A DNA stretch of 64,000 nt from Dactylorhiza incarnata (GCA_033032865.1 JAWHQI010000064.1:7688001-7752000), one strand, 5' to 3'; positions 11,416-23,827 are shown, counted from the stretch's first letter. Notes: generated by a model not told the origin, from the letters alone. A program made the numbers and translations.

Positions 11416-13169
11416 TGATATAGATTTTTGCGGTTTTGAAATTTTAGTGAAGGGTTGAGATTTTCTCCAAAACTATATCCGATAAAGGCAAGTGTACCTT
11501 ATCGTCTATAGTATAGGATATTAAGAAATACCAAGGTCGTATTCCACGGGGCGCTTTGATTACTTCTACTTTGAGGAAAGTCACTATTATCTTATCTAAT
11601 GATATTTTGGGGTTTTGGTTCTTAGCTAAAAAAAAGAGAAATTGCAAGCTAAATTAAGGGTTTAGATGATGATAAAAGAGGCTAGTACTCAATCAAAAGT
11701 CACCTTGGAGTGAGAAAAGACAAGTAAAAAGAAATTAAATCTAATTCCGTTTAAATTGAACTACTTGACCGTGGAGGTTCCCGAAGCTCGAACATGCCTC
11801 TCTCGAGGTTAATGCCCAACTAAGATTAGGAAAAATCAACCGGACTCTCGTCCTATAATCGATTACCTAAAACTTGCTTTACGAGGTGAACCCCACTATT
11901 GGATTTGACTCCAATCCGGGAGATTTACGTCATCCTCTCTCGAGGGGTGCGTGCAACTCTCTTTACCCTTGAGTGATCGATTCATACTTTGAGCCTCTCG
12001 GCTAACTAAATATGAAAACTTAAGCGAAAACCATATATCGAAAGTATGGCCTCACTAATTAAAAATTAAGGATAATTCAAGTGTTTATAAAAACGGAAAA
12101 AGAAAACTTTAGAAAATCATAACTTGTCTAACTCATCCTCGGATCATTTTGATCGAGTACTAATGAGGATTAGTTAATCATGGTGGAGGGGGAAGAGGAA
12201 GAAAAATAAAAATGCATATTAAGAAATTTTAGCTAAGGAGGAGACAAAATAAAGAGAACAAACTATTTTTTTTATTTAAATGAAAAACTATTACAAGACT
12301 TAAGAAAGGAAATTGCAAGCTAGGAAAAACAAGATTACAAGCTTAAACTAGACTATTGCACTAAAGGAAAGCTAATACATTGCATTAGAAAAGGAAGAGA
12401 GCATGAAAATAAAGAGACATGAACATGAACATGAAAAAGGAAAACTACTCAAGATTGGCTCCAGCAGCACCTTCCCCACTCCAAAATTCTGAACCTTGAA
12501 CTCAAGGAGAGCCTCTGAATTTATAGGCAAAAATTTCATGTTACACGCCCTCGGTCACGGGCGTGACCTAGGGCGTGTAATCTCTGCAGCATCGGATCCG
12601 GTCGCGGCGTGGGCTTGGCGTGACGGCGGGAGAAAATCGCACATGTCACGGGCGTGACAATTGGGTCACGGGCGTGACTCAGGACGGCTTCATTTAATGC
12701 GGCATGGGCTAGCCAGACGGCGCGGCGGCGTGCTTGGATCACGCGGGAAGGTCACGGGCGTGACTTTGGGTCACGGGCGTGACTCAAGTTGACTTCTCAA
12801 CGGCAGCTTCTCGTCTCGACGGCGGCTCCACGTGGCAGATGCTAAAATTACACGCCCCCGGTCACGGGCGTGACTTTGGGTCACGGGCGTGACCTGGGGC
12901 GTGACTGGGTGTGGACTAGCTCAACAGCACGGCTGCGACTCTGGACTGATCTTCAGGTTACACGCCCTTGGTCACGGGCGTGACCGAGGGCGTGACATGT
13001 GATTTTTCCCGATTTGTCCCAGAAATCTGCAAATATTAAAATTAGGCTAAGTTAGAATCAAAATTACAAAAAGAACTACTTATAACCTAAAATTGACATA
13101 AAAAGGAAAATTCATATTAAATAATTACAAAATTTTCTATTAAAAACTTATATAAAAACTACTTTATCA
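11416..13169 (-). repeat. Athila-1 5' LTR (right copy), promoter-bearing
   Basis: 1,754 bp, TG...CA, nearly identical to 2459-4211. A minus-strand TATAAATT at 12519-12526 is the likely core promoter for the gag-pol transcript. The palindrome cluster at 12541-12990 lies immediately upstream of it in element sense, where enhancer or silencer elements would sit. Confidence 0.95.
12519..12526 (-). promoter_or_regulatory. TATA box of Athila-1 5' LTR
   Basis: TATAAATT on the minus strand within the 5' LTR, about 1.4 kb upstream of the gag ATG and directly downstream of the palindrome cluster. Inferred from motif and position only. Confidence 0.6.
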
Positions 13170-13174
13170 GGATT
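13170..13174. repeat. Target site duplication GGATT (right copy, Athila-1)
   Basis: Identical to 2454-2458. The copia integrase reading continues immediately after it. Confidence 0.95.
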
Positions 13175-14288
13175 ACCTATGCTTAATGGAAATTTATCTT
13201 CTCTTTGTATGCCTTGCCAAAAAGGAAAATTTTCAAAAAATTCTTGTAAAAGCAAAAATGTAATTTCTACCACTAGACCTCTTCAATTAATTCATATGAA
13301 TTTATTTGGACCGGTTAGCACTTCTAGTCTAGGAGGTAGAAAGTATACTTTTGTAATAATTGATGATTATTCTAGATTTTGTTGGACATTATTTCTATCT
13401 TCCAAATCCGATGCATTCCTTGAATTTACTAAACTATGCATTCGTATTCAAAATGAACATGATTTAAAGATTAAATGCATACGTTCGGATCATGGAGGAG
13501 AATTTGAAAATGATAAATTTTCTTCTTTTTGTGATGATTTGGGAATTAAACATGAATTTTCCGCTCCTCGCACCCCACAACAAAATGGTGTAGTGGAGAG
13601 GAAAAATAGAACCCTTCAAGAGCTAGCACGCACTATGCTTTGTGAATATGGGTTGCCTAAATCATTTTGGGCCGAAGCGGTTAATACTTCATGTTATATC
13701 ATTAATCGTGTCATGCTTCGACCTTTTTTAAAATTGATGCCTTATGAGCTTTACTTTAAAAGAAAACCTAATGTATCTTATTTTTATGTGTTTGGTTGTA
13801 AATATTTCATTTTAAAAACTAGAGATGCACTAGGGAAATTTGATGAAAAATGTGATGAGGGAATTTTCATTGGGTACTCTTCAACTAGCAAAGCTTATAG
13901 AATATATAATAAAAGAACTAAAGTAGTTGAAGAGTCTATACATGTAAGATTTGATGAGTTTGTTCCTTATGTAGATTCTAATCATATAGGAAACGATGAC
14001 GAACCTATTTCCCCTTTGGAGCATGAGAATGATGAATCAATTGGAGAAAATGGGGAAGAAAAAGAAGAGAAAGAGGATGAGATAGTAGAATATGTACCTC
14101 TAAGTGTGCTACAATTTTCAGAGAATCATCCAAGGGAGCTTGGGATAGGAGAACCGTCAAAAGGGGTAAGTACTCGTTGTTCTTTACATGAGTCTTTTTC
14201 GAACCTTTGTTTTGTATCCGAAATAGAACCAAAAATTGTTTCAACCGCTTTAAATGATGAATTTTGGTTTTTAGCTATGAATGATTAA
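13175..14288 (+). pseudogene. Copia integrase
   Basis: This continues the pol cut at 2458. It has CMPCQKGK (the CC half of the HH-CC finger), then the catalytic core with DDYSRFCW, SDHGGEFEND and PQQNGVVERKNRTL (D, D, E), then FGCKYFILK and GIFIGYSSTSKAYRIYN. An acidic linker (about 14010-14090) leads towards RT. A TAA at 14286-14288 ends the frame. Two more in-frame stops follow before RT, so pol is dead. The protein would insert cDNA into the genome. Confidence 0.93.
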
Positions 14289-15755
14289 TTAAACCAATAT
14301 GAACGTAATAAGGTTTGGAATTTAGTTGAGAGGCCATCTAATCATCCGGTTATAAGAGTCAAATAGATTTTCAAAAACAAACTAGATGGTGACTCTAGGA
14401 TAACATGAAATAAAGCTAGACTAGTTGCACAAGAATATTCACAAATCGAAGGGGTAGATTTTGATGAAACTTTTGCACTTGTTGCTCGCCTTGAGTCTAT
14501 TAGAATATTTCTTGCATTTACGAGTTTTAAAAGATTTAAATTATTTCAAATGGATGTTAAAAGTGCCTCTTTGAACGGGATTATAAAAGAAGAAGTTTAT
14601 GTAGAACAACCGCCCAGTTTTGTGAGTGAAAAATTTCCCAATCATGTGTATAAGTTAGAAAAAGTGCTTTATGGATTAAAGAAAGCGCCACGTGCTTGGT
14701 ATGATAGATTGACATTATTTTTGATAAAGCACGGTTATAAAATGGGAAGTGCGGATAATACACTCTTCATTAAGTATGTAGATAATGATTTGATGATATT
14801 GCAAATTTATGTTGATGATATCATTTTTGGAGCTACTAATGAAGAGTTATGTAATGAAGTAATTTTAGTGATGAAAAATGAATTTGAAATGAGCTTGGTA
14901 GGAGAACTCACTTGTTTTCTAGGATTTCAAATCTCACAAAAACAAGATGGTATATTTATTTGTCAAACTAAATATGTTCATGATATTCTTAAAAGATTTG
15001 GATTTGAAAACCTAAAACAAGCTAATACACCAATGAGTGCATCACTAAAATTAGGAAAAGATGAAGCCAGTATTTCTATTGATCAAACATTATATAGAGG
15101 GATGATAGGCTCATTGCTATATTTAAGCGCATCTAGACCCAATATTATGTTTTTCATTTGCTTATGTGCTAGATTTCAAGCTAACCCAAAAGAATCACAT
15201 TTAAAAGCGGTGAAACATATTTTTAGATATATAATCGGAACGTCTAGATTAGGCTTATGGTATCCTCATAATGATTGTTTTATTCTACACAGTTTTTCTG
15301 ATTTGGACTATGCGGGATGTTCATTAGAACGTAAGAGCACTAGTGGCTCATGTCATTTTATAGGCCCTTCACTCGTATCATGGTCGAGTAGGAAACAGAA
15401 TTCTGTTGCCCTCTCCACCACTGAGGCCGAATATATCGCACTAGGTAGTTGTTGTGCACAAGCCTTGTGGATGACCCAAACGTTGGAAGACTTTGGTGTT
15501 CATCTAAATAATATAGAATTAAAGTGTGACAATAAGAGCGTTATAGATCTCACAAACAATCTCGTGCATCACTCTAGATCGAAACATATAAATGTCCGAC
15601 ATCATTTCATTAGAGATCATATAAAGAAGGAACATGTTAAAATTAGCTTTATAGGGACTGAATCACAACTTGCTGACATTTTTACCAAACCTCTACCTGA
15701 TGCACGTTTTCACATGCTTAGGTTAAAATTATGTGTCTTAGAAATGTCACTATGA
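14289..15755 (+). pseudogene. Copia reverse transcriptase and RNase H
   Basis: The RT begins among stops (KARLVAQEYSQIEGVDFDETF), then is open for 401 codons from about 14550. It shows MDVKSASLNG (usually AFLNG), VYKLEKVLYGLKKAPRAWYD, the catalytic YVDDIIFG, and LGFQISQ. RNase H is recognised by SFSDLDYAGC, RKSTSGSCHFIG, ALSTTEAEYIALG and LTNNLVHHSRSKHINVRHHFIRD. The stop is at 15753-15755. The 3' half is well preserved compared with gag, so decay is uneven. Confidence 0.93.
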
Positions 15756-17464
15756 CCCTTATAAAAAACTATCTAAATTATCTTATGTACTTTGTTATAT
15801 TTGTTTGCATTTTTTTAAAAAAAAAATCAAATCAAAAATCAATAAAAATGTATAGACTATAGACACACCACCAAAAAGACTCTAAAAGAGCATTCATATC
15901 AACTTCATAATGTCTGAAATTTCAACTATAAGAAGGCCTATTTATATTACAAATGTATCATGAAAAAGATTTTTCAAAAAGTCAAAAACTGGTGTTCTGT
16001 CTCGGCGTTAGGAAGCTAACGCCTTGCGTTAGCCTCTATGCTCAAAATTTTTTGTTTGTTTATTGTTATTTACTTCAAAAATTAAAAACAAAAAAAAATA
16101 AATATGTGCATAAATGTTAATTTCAAGGATGATTATATATATTACTTAAAGATTCTTTACAATGTTTAATTTAAACCTTCAAGTTTCTTAGAAACATTGT
16201 TTTGATTTTATCATGCCTTGAATATCATCTTAAAATATGCAAAAACAAAATTGGTTATAGATTACATGTGTAGAAATGTTTTTGCAAGCCTCTAAGTATG
16301 AGTAAAGTTTTTATCTTTGCTAATGATTTTCTCACTTACACATTTTTGTTAATATACATGTGTTTTAAATCTTATTGTATAATTATGTAGTATAAGAACT
16401 TATTTTGAATCTCATAAATAGTTTGCCTACACAACATTGAATTCTTTCTTGAATTCTTTGTTCTTCATGCACTTGTGATTAGAGAAATTTGGTATATAAA
16501 ATAAAATGTTTATGTTTGCAAAAACATGTGAATTCGGAGTCCTTAGTCACTAATATAAAAAGTAAATAATGAATGACAAGGTTAACTCCACCAAGCACTA
16601 CTCACCCTCCTGATAAGTCTTAATGAGCATTGTGAGGTTGAGCACCTTGGAAAGAATTGTAAAGTGTCTTGTGCAAACAAAATTTTCACCACTTCTCTTT
16701 AAAAATAAAAATGAAAATCTTTATGTGCATTGAAATTTGTGGAAGTAAAGTTGTTTATGTTCAATTCAAGTTATGTTCTTACATTACATAGTTTCATGTG
16801 GTTTGATTTATACTCTTGTGTACTTTATCAAAACACACTTATTGAACACATCATTATCATTTATAATACTTTCACTCATGAGAATTGGACTAAAAATTTA
16901 TGTATACAATTTTCTACAATCATGAGTAAATGCACTGATAACAACGCATGATCTTTACAATGTTTTTGTACACTTGAAATGCAAATTTATTTACATTGTA
17001 AACATATCTTTACTTGATATTTTTATAATCTTGCTTGCTACTTTTTGCTACAAATTACAAATGAACTTGCAACTTTTATTTCTAACATTCAAAACATCTA
17101 AATATTTTGAGTTAAACGCTTATTATATTTTGTAATTATAATTTCTACAAGATGTTACAAATTGCTTTCGCTGTGTTCACTATTTATACTTAAGTTGCTC
17201 TTATCTCTACTAAATGCATATTGTTTTATATTGCTATGACTCTATCCCACCTTCTTTTGATTATAACAAAAGGGGGAGAATAATTGAAGAAATAAAGAAA
17301 TCTTTTATTTAGGGGGAGTATATTAGGAAATGCATTCATGTAGTGGGAGTATCCACATAGGGGGAGTATGCATGATTATCCATGCTTAGCATATACTATA
17401 AAACACTACTTTAATTATATTTTATTTCTTATTAGTGGATTTGTTATTATCAAAAGGGGGAGAT
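15756..17464 (+). other. Sirevirus 3' UTR, no envelope-like ORF
   Basis: 1.7 kb of AT-rich DNA. The only ORFs are short and lack recognisable domains, so I call no gene. A TAACGCC/GGCGTTA-type palindrome occurs near 16003-16035. The last 200 bases hold repeated G-rich polypurine tracts. Confidence 0.75.
17266..17464 (+). promoter_or_regulatory. Multiplied polypurine tracts of the Sirevirus
   Basis: G-rich tracts recur at about 17269 (AACAAAAGGGGGAGAAT), 17311, 17340, 17358 and 17452 (CAAAAGGGGGAGAT). The last abuts the 3' LTR and is the working PPT. Multiplied PPTs are a known Sirevirus trait. Confidence 0.85.
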
Positions 17465-18627
17465 TGTTGGAGCTTGTGTTCCACTTCTCTTAGTTTGAGA
17501 AATAACAAATCACGCTATGTATTTGATCTTGCTTGTGTTTATAGTGTGCAGGTACTATAGTTATATAACCCTATGAACAGGATGTTGATTGATGACGATT
17601 CTCTGAAAAGAGAGCTAACGCCCCGCGTTAGTAGTTAACGCCCCGCGTTAACTTTCGTCAAGAAGGATCTGTCGAGATGAAATATCGTCGAGAAGGAATC
17701 GGTCGATAAGCCAGAGACAACGCTAGCGTTGACTCTTAACGCCCGCGTTGAGTCGCGATCTGCCATAATCCTGACGGTTTACACGATCTCAGCAACTGTC
17801 TTACACAATGCTTAACGTTGGCGTTAACGCTTAACGTCGGGAGTTAGCTCCCGTGTCTATTTAAAGACCTGATTTTGTTTGCTCAAGTGAGATGCATTCA
17901 AGCCTTCATTTCCAGAGATTTGAGAGAGCATTTCATTCCGAATTCAAAGTGAACTCCCAACACCACAATTGAGGAATAAGAGTGAGAAGGAGATTTCCAA
18001 TAGTAAATTTGAAGAAGGACGCTTACTTCAACTCCGACGTGGTCATGGCGTATCTTCAACATCTCCTTCAGCGCTCTTCAATCTAGGGAGTTTTTTATTC
18101 TGATTTTTACTTTATCTTTTCATTTTTCCTTGCAACGGTAGTGAATTCGCCGTCTTGCGTGTGGTGACTAGGTCGGGTTCAGTTTAGGGGGAATTTGTCG
18201 CCTTATGTGTGGCGACTAGGTCTATGGTAGATCTAGGGGGTGGCTAGAGGCCTTATCTGGGGATAGATAGGCTATAGCCAACTGGTCCTTGGGAGGACCG
18301 GTGAAGGAACAAAAAGTGATTTTTAAGTTGTCGCCTCAAATTTAAAGCATTATTGAAATTTTATCATTGTAATCATTTATTGTGAAATATAAAATTCTTT
18401 TTCATTATTTTTAATTTTTCTGGAATTGTATTTCATAAAGAAAATCATTTTGAATATTTATGTAAAAATATTTTCTGGAGAGATAACGCCCAGCGTTGAC
18501 TCTTAACGCCTGGCGTTAGCGACAGAACAAAAAGTTTTCTGTTATTTAAAATCTGTAAGTTTATCTCAAAAACAGCAAACCCCTTATTCACCCCCCCCCC
18601 CCTCTAAGGGCGCCATCAGATCCAACA
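17465..18627 (+). repeat. Sirevirus 3' LTR
   Basis: Starts TGTTGGA directly after the PPT and ends TCCAACA, inverted termini typical of copia LTRs, for 1,163 bp. It contains several TTAACGC/GCGTTAA-type inverted motifs (for example around 17610-17660, 17735-17840, 18487-18520) and a run of 12 C near 18591. The 5' LTR is not in the window, so neither its age nor its target duplication can be read. Confidence 0.85.
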
Positions 18628-19130
18628 CACTCTCCCGACCCCCGGCAAGGGGGGAGTGTACACCTCGTGTCCCACTCGCCCACCTCTTGTGTTGATCATT
18701 CGTATTCGTGGTTGAGCTGCGGATAGCAGAATTGTAGCTATCCGCAGCCCGATTTTGGGAAGTCTATAAATAGACCCCCATGGGCCCCTTGGGAAGGGCT
18801 GGTCTTCCCCTCCCCTCACGTGTATCTTGAGAGCAAGCACTACCCCCCTGTCATTGAAGGTTGACGGTGAGGTGGTCCTTAGTGTCCTCCAAGGTGCTCA
18901 GGCTCAGCATTGGCTTGGGAGGGGAAACTCACTTTGAACTTCCGGGTGTGTGGTGGGACCTCCACGCTGCAGCTTAAGGGGATCGTTTTTGGACTCAAAT
19001 GTTCTTCAAGGGCAAGGTTTTTCGGTTCTTAGCAACTGGTCAAGGGTTCTAGCTCGGGTCAAGTAAGGGTTAGCTGCATCCCCCTTTCAAACGTCGAGAC
19101 CAGTTCTCTGGTTTCAATAGTTGTCAGGTG
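18628..19130. other. Unclassified LTR-like fragment with hairpins and a TATA motif
   Basis: No coding domain is visible. It begins with an inverted repeat (ACACTC...GAGTGT around G/C runs, 18625-18660). It then has a perfect 12-bp inverted repeat, GCTGCGGATAGC/GCTATCCGCAGC, with a 9-base loop near 18715-18748, and a TATA-like CTATAAATAGA near 18768. That combination resembles the U3 end of an LTR, but I find no partner copy in the window. It may be a remnant into which the copia element or Tekay-1 inserted. Confidence 0.4.
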
Positions 19131-21933
19131 CCAAATAGGTGGCATGCTCACCGCACCGAATTGCGCCAAAGGAGATGGCGGAATTGAAAGTTCAGTTATA
19201 GAAGTTGCTGGAGCAAGGCTATATATGTCCAACCTCATCCCCTTGGAGTGCACTAGTCCTTTTTGTGAACAAGAAGGTCGGAACCTTGCGTCTATGTATA
19301 GAATACCGTGAACTGAACAAGCCGACGGAAAAGAATAAGTATTCGATTTCGCGAATCGATGACTTGTTTGATCAGTTAGTTAGATCGACTGTGTACTCAA
19401 AGCTAGATTTGAAACATGGCTACTAGTAGTTGCGGATTAGGGAATGCGACATTACCAAGATGACGTTTAGTACCCGTTACGGGCACTTTGAGTTCACAGT
19501 AATGTCGTTTGGCTTGATGAATGCTCCATCGGTATTTATGGATCTGATGAACCGAACGTTTTGAGAGTGCCTAGACCGATTTTTTATTAACTTCATAAAT
19601 GATATTCTGGTATACTCTCAGTCAGAAGAAGAACATGCGATTCATTTGCGCATTGTATTGGATACCCTGAGGCAAAGTCAGTTGTATGCCAAGTTCTCAA
19701 AATGTGAGTTTTGGTTGTCCTCTATGACATTCCTAGGTCATGTGGTAAGTAGAGAGGGCATTGTAGTGGATCCTGCGAAGATAGTTGCAATACGGGAGTG
19801 GCCTGTGTTGTCTACGGTGGCAGATATCCGAAGTTTCTTAGGACTTGTCGGCTATTATAGACCCTTCGTAGAGAACTTTTCGAGGATAGCTCTGCCACTC
19901 ACGACATTGACTAGGAAAATTCAGAAATTCGTTTGGTCTCCAAAGTGCGCGCGAGCTTTTGAAGAGTTGAAGAGTCGTCTGACCACATCGCCAATTTTAT
20001 GTTCGTCATGTGGTACAGAAGGCTTTGAGATCTACAATGATGCGCCAGGGTGCGGTTTAGACTGCGTTATTCTTCAGCATGGTCAGATTATCGCTTATGG
20101 CTCTCGCCAACTAAAAGTGCATGAGAGAAATTATCCAGTCAATGACTTGGAGCTAGCGACTGTGATATTCTCTCTTAAGCTTTGGCGACATTATCTATAT
20201 GGCATGAAGATCGGCATCTTTACGGACCATAAGAGCCTGAAATATTTAATAGATCAGAAGGAGCTGAAAATGCGACACCGAAGGTGGATGGAGTTCCTGG
20301 GGGACTACACTTTCAAGATTCACTACACTCCCGGGAAGGGGAATGTTGTCGCTAATGCTTTGAGTCGGAGGGCTTCTACACAAGCAAACTAAATTTTGAT
20401 GCACAATGAGCGTCTAATCAGGGACTTGGAGGCCTTAGACATCTTTTGCGTTGACAAGAGAACCAGTGCCACAATATGTTTGAACTGGACGGAGGTACAG
20501 TGTGACCCTGCGGACAGAATCCGATTGACATTGGACCTTGATGAAAGTATGAAACGGTATGTGGCAGTGACCATGGATGGGTCTAATACTGAGTTCTCCA
20601 TTGAAGAAAGTCTTTTGTGGAAAGGCAGTCGATTGTGCATCCCCACTGTTGGTAAATTACGGGAGGAGTTGATGTACGAGACACACTTTACTAAGTACTC
20701 AATCCACCCGGGGAGCACAAAGATGTACTAGGACATGAAGAAGTTATTCTGGTGGCCGGGTTTAAAGAACGACATCGCCTTATACGTAGCCAAGTGTCTC
20801 ACTTGCGCGCTCGTGAAGTCCAAATACCAAAAACCTAGAGGTTTCCTGAAATCGTTACCGATTCTGGAATGGAAATTTGATAACATATCTATGGATTTCG
20901 TGCATGGTTTGTCGAGATCGCAGTCTGGGAACGATGTCATTTGGGTGATTATGGACCGATTGACGAAATTCGCACACTTCATTCCAAACCGGCGAGACGA
21001 TTCAGTGGAAAAGTTAGCAAGGTTATATGTTGATAGCATAGTACGATTGCATGGTGCGCCCCGTAGCATCGTAAGTGACCGTGATGGGCGCTTCACTTCA
21101 AATGATTGGAGGCTGATCCACCAACTATTGGGTACCAAACTAAAGTTTACCACTTCCTTCCACCCTCAAACGGATGGGCAGGCTGAACGGACCAGCAGAA
21201 CGCTGGAGGATATGCTCTGAATGTGCGCCATGTATTTCGGCAAGAGGTGGGAAGATCAACTTTTTATGATCGAGTTCGCTTATAACAACAACTATCAAGT
21301 AAGCTTACAAATGGCGCCCTTTGAAGCCCTTTATGGGAAAAAGTGTCGTACTCCTTTAGCTTGGGCGGAGACAGCGAGACGAAACTGTTTAAGCGAAAGA
21401 AAGTCGAAGATGCTACTTCGACTATTCGGACAATCTGGGAGAGGTTGCTGATTGCACAAGATAGGCAAGCGAAGTACTATAATGCCAGACACAGAAACAT
21501 CGAGTTCGCCGTGGGCGACTGGGTTTATCTCAAAATTAAACCTTTCAAGGGTGTGTCAAGGATTCAACGCTTGAAAAAGCTGAGTCCGAGATACCTTGGA
21601 CCGTTTGAGATACTGGAACGTGTTGGTGAGGCTGCCTATCGGCTCGCTCTTTCGACAGAGCTGAGTAGTTTGCATGACGTATTTCACATTTCCGTGTCAA
21701 GGAAGGCTGTGAAAGAGCCTACTCAAATGCTTGTGGATAATGTTCAAATGTCGATCAAAAGTGGGCTAATGACAAAGTTCAAGCCCATTCAGATTGAAGA
21801 TACTGAAATCAAGCAATTACGAAACAAATCGATCAGAATGGTCAAAGTCTGTTGGGACAATTGCGGGCGTGAGGAGCTTTCATGTGAGTGAGAGCAGACC
21901 ATGCTTGAGGAGTTCCCTGAGTTGTTCCGTTAA
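19131..21933 (+). pseudogene. Tekay-1 pol remnant: RT, RNase H, integrase, chromodomain
   Basis: 5'-truncated chromovirus pol, with gag, protease and the RT start missing. RT is readable from AELKVQL through [24 protein letters not shown], with stops at about 19198, 19425 and 19561; the YVDD box is degenerate ([10 protein letters not shown]). RNase H and tether follow ([47 protein letters not shown]). Integrase shows the catalytic D of MDFV, D of SDRDGRF and E of GQAERTSRT, with a TGA at about 21218. The C-terminus has FAVGDWVYLKIKPFKG and LHDVFHISV, and a chromodomain-like PIQIEDTEIKQLRNKSI...VCWDN ending EEFPELFR. Such chromodomains direct insertion to heterochromatin. Confidence 0.88.
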
Positions 21934-22018
21934 GGTACAAAGTTAACTTTTGTATCTTTGTAGTTATCTGCACCGATTAGAATTTCAGGACAAAATTCCT
22001 TTTAAAGGGGGGAAGGAT

Positions 22019-23091
22019 TGTAAGACCTCAGTGTTCAGGTGCAAAGAGTTCATGAAGTTCTATGCTAAAGAGCTAGCGCCAGCGCCTGCGGTAGCTCTTA
22101 TCATCGAAATGGTTGCGTGTCGACGAAAAGACTTGTGAGAATCATCGAAAACATCAAGATGAATCGTCGAGTGCTAGCGTCAGCAGTAGTGTCGGCGGTA
22201 GCTCTCTCGACGAATTTGTGTCCCGACAAATGTATTCCGACGAATCGTGTTGGGCACTCGTGAATTAAGCTCGTCGAGGGATAGCGTAGGCGGTAGCGCT
22301 AGCGCCGGCGGTAGCGTTCTCGACGAATCCTTAAGCGACTACAGTCATACTGCCTTTGGGCTAGCGCCTGCGTTAGGAGGTAGCGTCGGCAGTGGCGTTT
22401 TTATATATAAAGCCATAAAATCTATGGAGTTCCCTTAAGTCCTCTTTGGTCCTCTCTCTCTCCAAGGGCAAGGAGGCAGTGGAACGCTCCGTTTAGCTAG
22501 TCTAGTCTAAGGTAGAAGATCTCTTGCGTGCTTGTGCCGTCTTCGAGTCTGTGGAGAGGAATCCTGGTCTGATTGCACCAAAACGAGCATCAAGAGTAAC
22601 GATTCTCCTCCTTAGTCTCTGTACATGTTAGTCATTTGATTTGTGCATAGTAGCAGGAAGATTTCCACTAATTAGTAGATAGATTTCTTCTGACGGGTCG
22701 ATATGGATTATCCCCATAGAAATTGCATATAGAGTCCGGATCACTGTACAGACATAGGCATACTGTGTGAAGCCCATCTGGACAGGTTGGTCTAGATTGG
22801 TGATGTTGTTATTGCCATATTGCACTCCAGAGAAGACTCTGAACATGTATGCTTGTTTTCGGGTTCTGGGTGTTGTGAATTGTCGCAGGGAATCCTGTGG
22901 GGTTACCTTTAGGAAATACCCGAAAGACCTGGCAGATTTGCGTTCTGTTAGCTAGTGTCAGCGCTAGTGCTAGCATCGGCGCTAGTGCCAGTGATACTGG
23001 GTATCACATGGTGTGTTTGAAATAGCCCTTGAGGCTGTACTGATGACCCAGTGTGGTTATCTCGTTGTCGGGTCGAGGTGAAGTCGTACCC
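22019..23091 (+). repeat. Tekay-1 3' LTR (right edge uncertain)
   Basis: It starts TGTAAGACCTCAG directly after a PPT (TTTTAAAGGGGGGAAGGAT). Many CTAGCGCC/GGCGGTAGC inverted motifs lie between 22070 and 22400, followed by a TATA-like TTATATATAAAG near 22402 and similar GCTAGTG motifs near 22950-23000. No second copy exists in the window, so the end at about 23091 (...CCCACA) is a guess. Confidence 0.55.
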
Positions 23092-23827
23092 ACATGATTC
23101 ATATTTCTCAACTACCGGCCGCCAATGAAGACTTTTCCTCTAGCCGTCCATGTGCTTTGAATGAGTGCATGCATGAGAAGCTTCTAAGAAAGTGGCCACA
23201 ACATGTGTTCCATGCCCCATTGTTATTGAATTTTGGCTCTATAAAAGGAGAGGGAAGCAAAGTTATGGAGACACACCAAAAGCCAAACCAAAGAGAGATA
23301 AAGCCTTGAAGAGGAGAGTGGTAGTGTACGACTGAACACGACGGTGGGCGTCAACATCTGATTACGGTCTACATCATCAACGAAGAGCGAAAGCGTGCGG
23401 GTAGCGGAAAGGCGTCAGATTTGCGGGCTTCGGCAAGGTGTGCGGTGCTCGATGGTTGCATGCTCTTAGGCGGTGGCAGTTGTGCACAAGTGACGACGTT
23501 GACGGGCTGCATGTTTGCGACAAGTTCTAGTCCTGACGTAGATCTCATCTCGGTGGTGGTGGCGGCGGTTGGTCGTCTCAAGACGACAAAGGTTCGTCCT
23601 GGTACGAATCTTGTGCTTCTGTTTTATGGATTGCAGTCAAGTTCATATTACTCCTGCGGATATTCATAGTCCATTTTTCTGCAATATATTTTCAGGCTTG
23701 TATCTCTCTTAATTTGAGTACTTCATTATTTTATTGTGCTAATAAAATTGTGTGATGTACATATTTTCTTGTGACTTTGTATTTAGTTGTTCCTGGGATT
23801 GCGCTTCCGTGACAGAAAATCTCAACA
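23092..23827 (+). repeat. 5' LTR of a Tnt1-like copia (left edge uncertain)
   Basis: The right end is fixed by ...ATCTCAACA followed two bases later by a tRNA-iMet primer site. A TATA box CTATAAAAGG lies near 23240. The left edge cannot be set because no second LTR is in the window. Confidence 0.5.

Larger units (their letters stand above)
2459..13169 (-). mobile_element. Athila-1: near-intact Athila-type Ty3/gypsy element inserted in the copia pol
   Basis: Two 1.75 kb LTRs starting TG and ending CA flank a minus-strand gag-pol, a tRNA-Asp-type primer site and a PPT, all bounded by GGATT duplications. The LTRs differ by about three substitutions and one A-run indel by eye, so the insertion is very recent. 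The gag and the FMDD-type RT match the Athila branch of non-chromodomain gypsy elements. No envelope-like ORF is present between pol and the 3' LTR, unlike some Athila members. The gag-pol frame has only two internal stops. Confidence 0.95.
1..18627 (+). mobile_element. Sirevirus-type Ty1/copia retrotransposon (5' LTR outside window), split by Athila-1
   Basis: The copia domain order gag, protease (PR), integrase (INT), RT, RNase H is visible on the plus strand, followed by a long AT-rich 3' UTR, repeated polypurine tracts (PPTs) and a 3' LTR ending in TCCAACA. The long gag with CCHC knuckle and coiled coil, the multiplied AAAAGGGGGAGA tracts and the 1.16 kb LTR fit the Sirevirus (SIRE/Maximus) lineage. 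The element is interrupted after base 2458 by a 10.7 kb Athila element and resumes at 13170. Several stops and frameshifts mean it cannot encode its own proteins. The 5' LTR and primer-binding site lie before base 1. Confidence 0.9.

Noticed and set aside
16730..16951. 73-codon ORF in the Sirevirus 3' UTR, possible envelope remnant
   Set aside because: AT-rich chance ORF without signal peptide, coiled coil or any similarity I recognise.
18625..18660. Transcription terminator hairpin
   Set aside because: A G/C-run foldback in eukaryotic repeat DNA is not a rho-independent terminator; treated as part of an LTR-like remnant.
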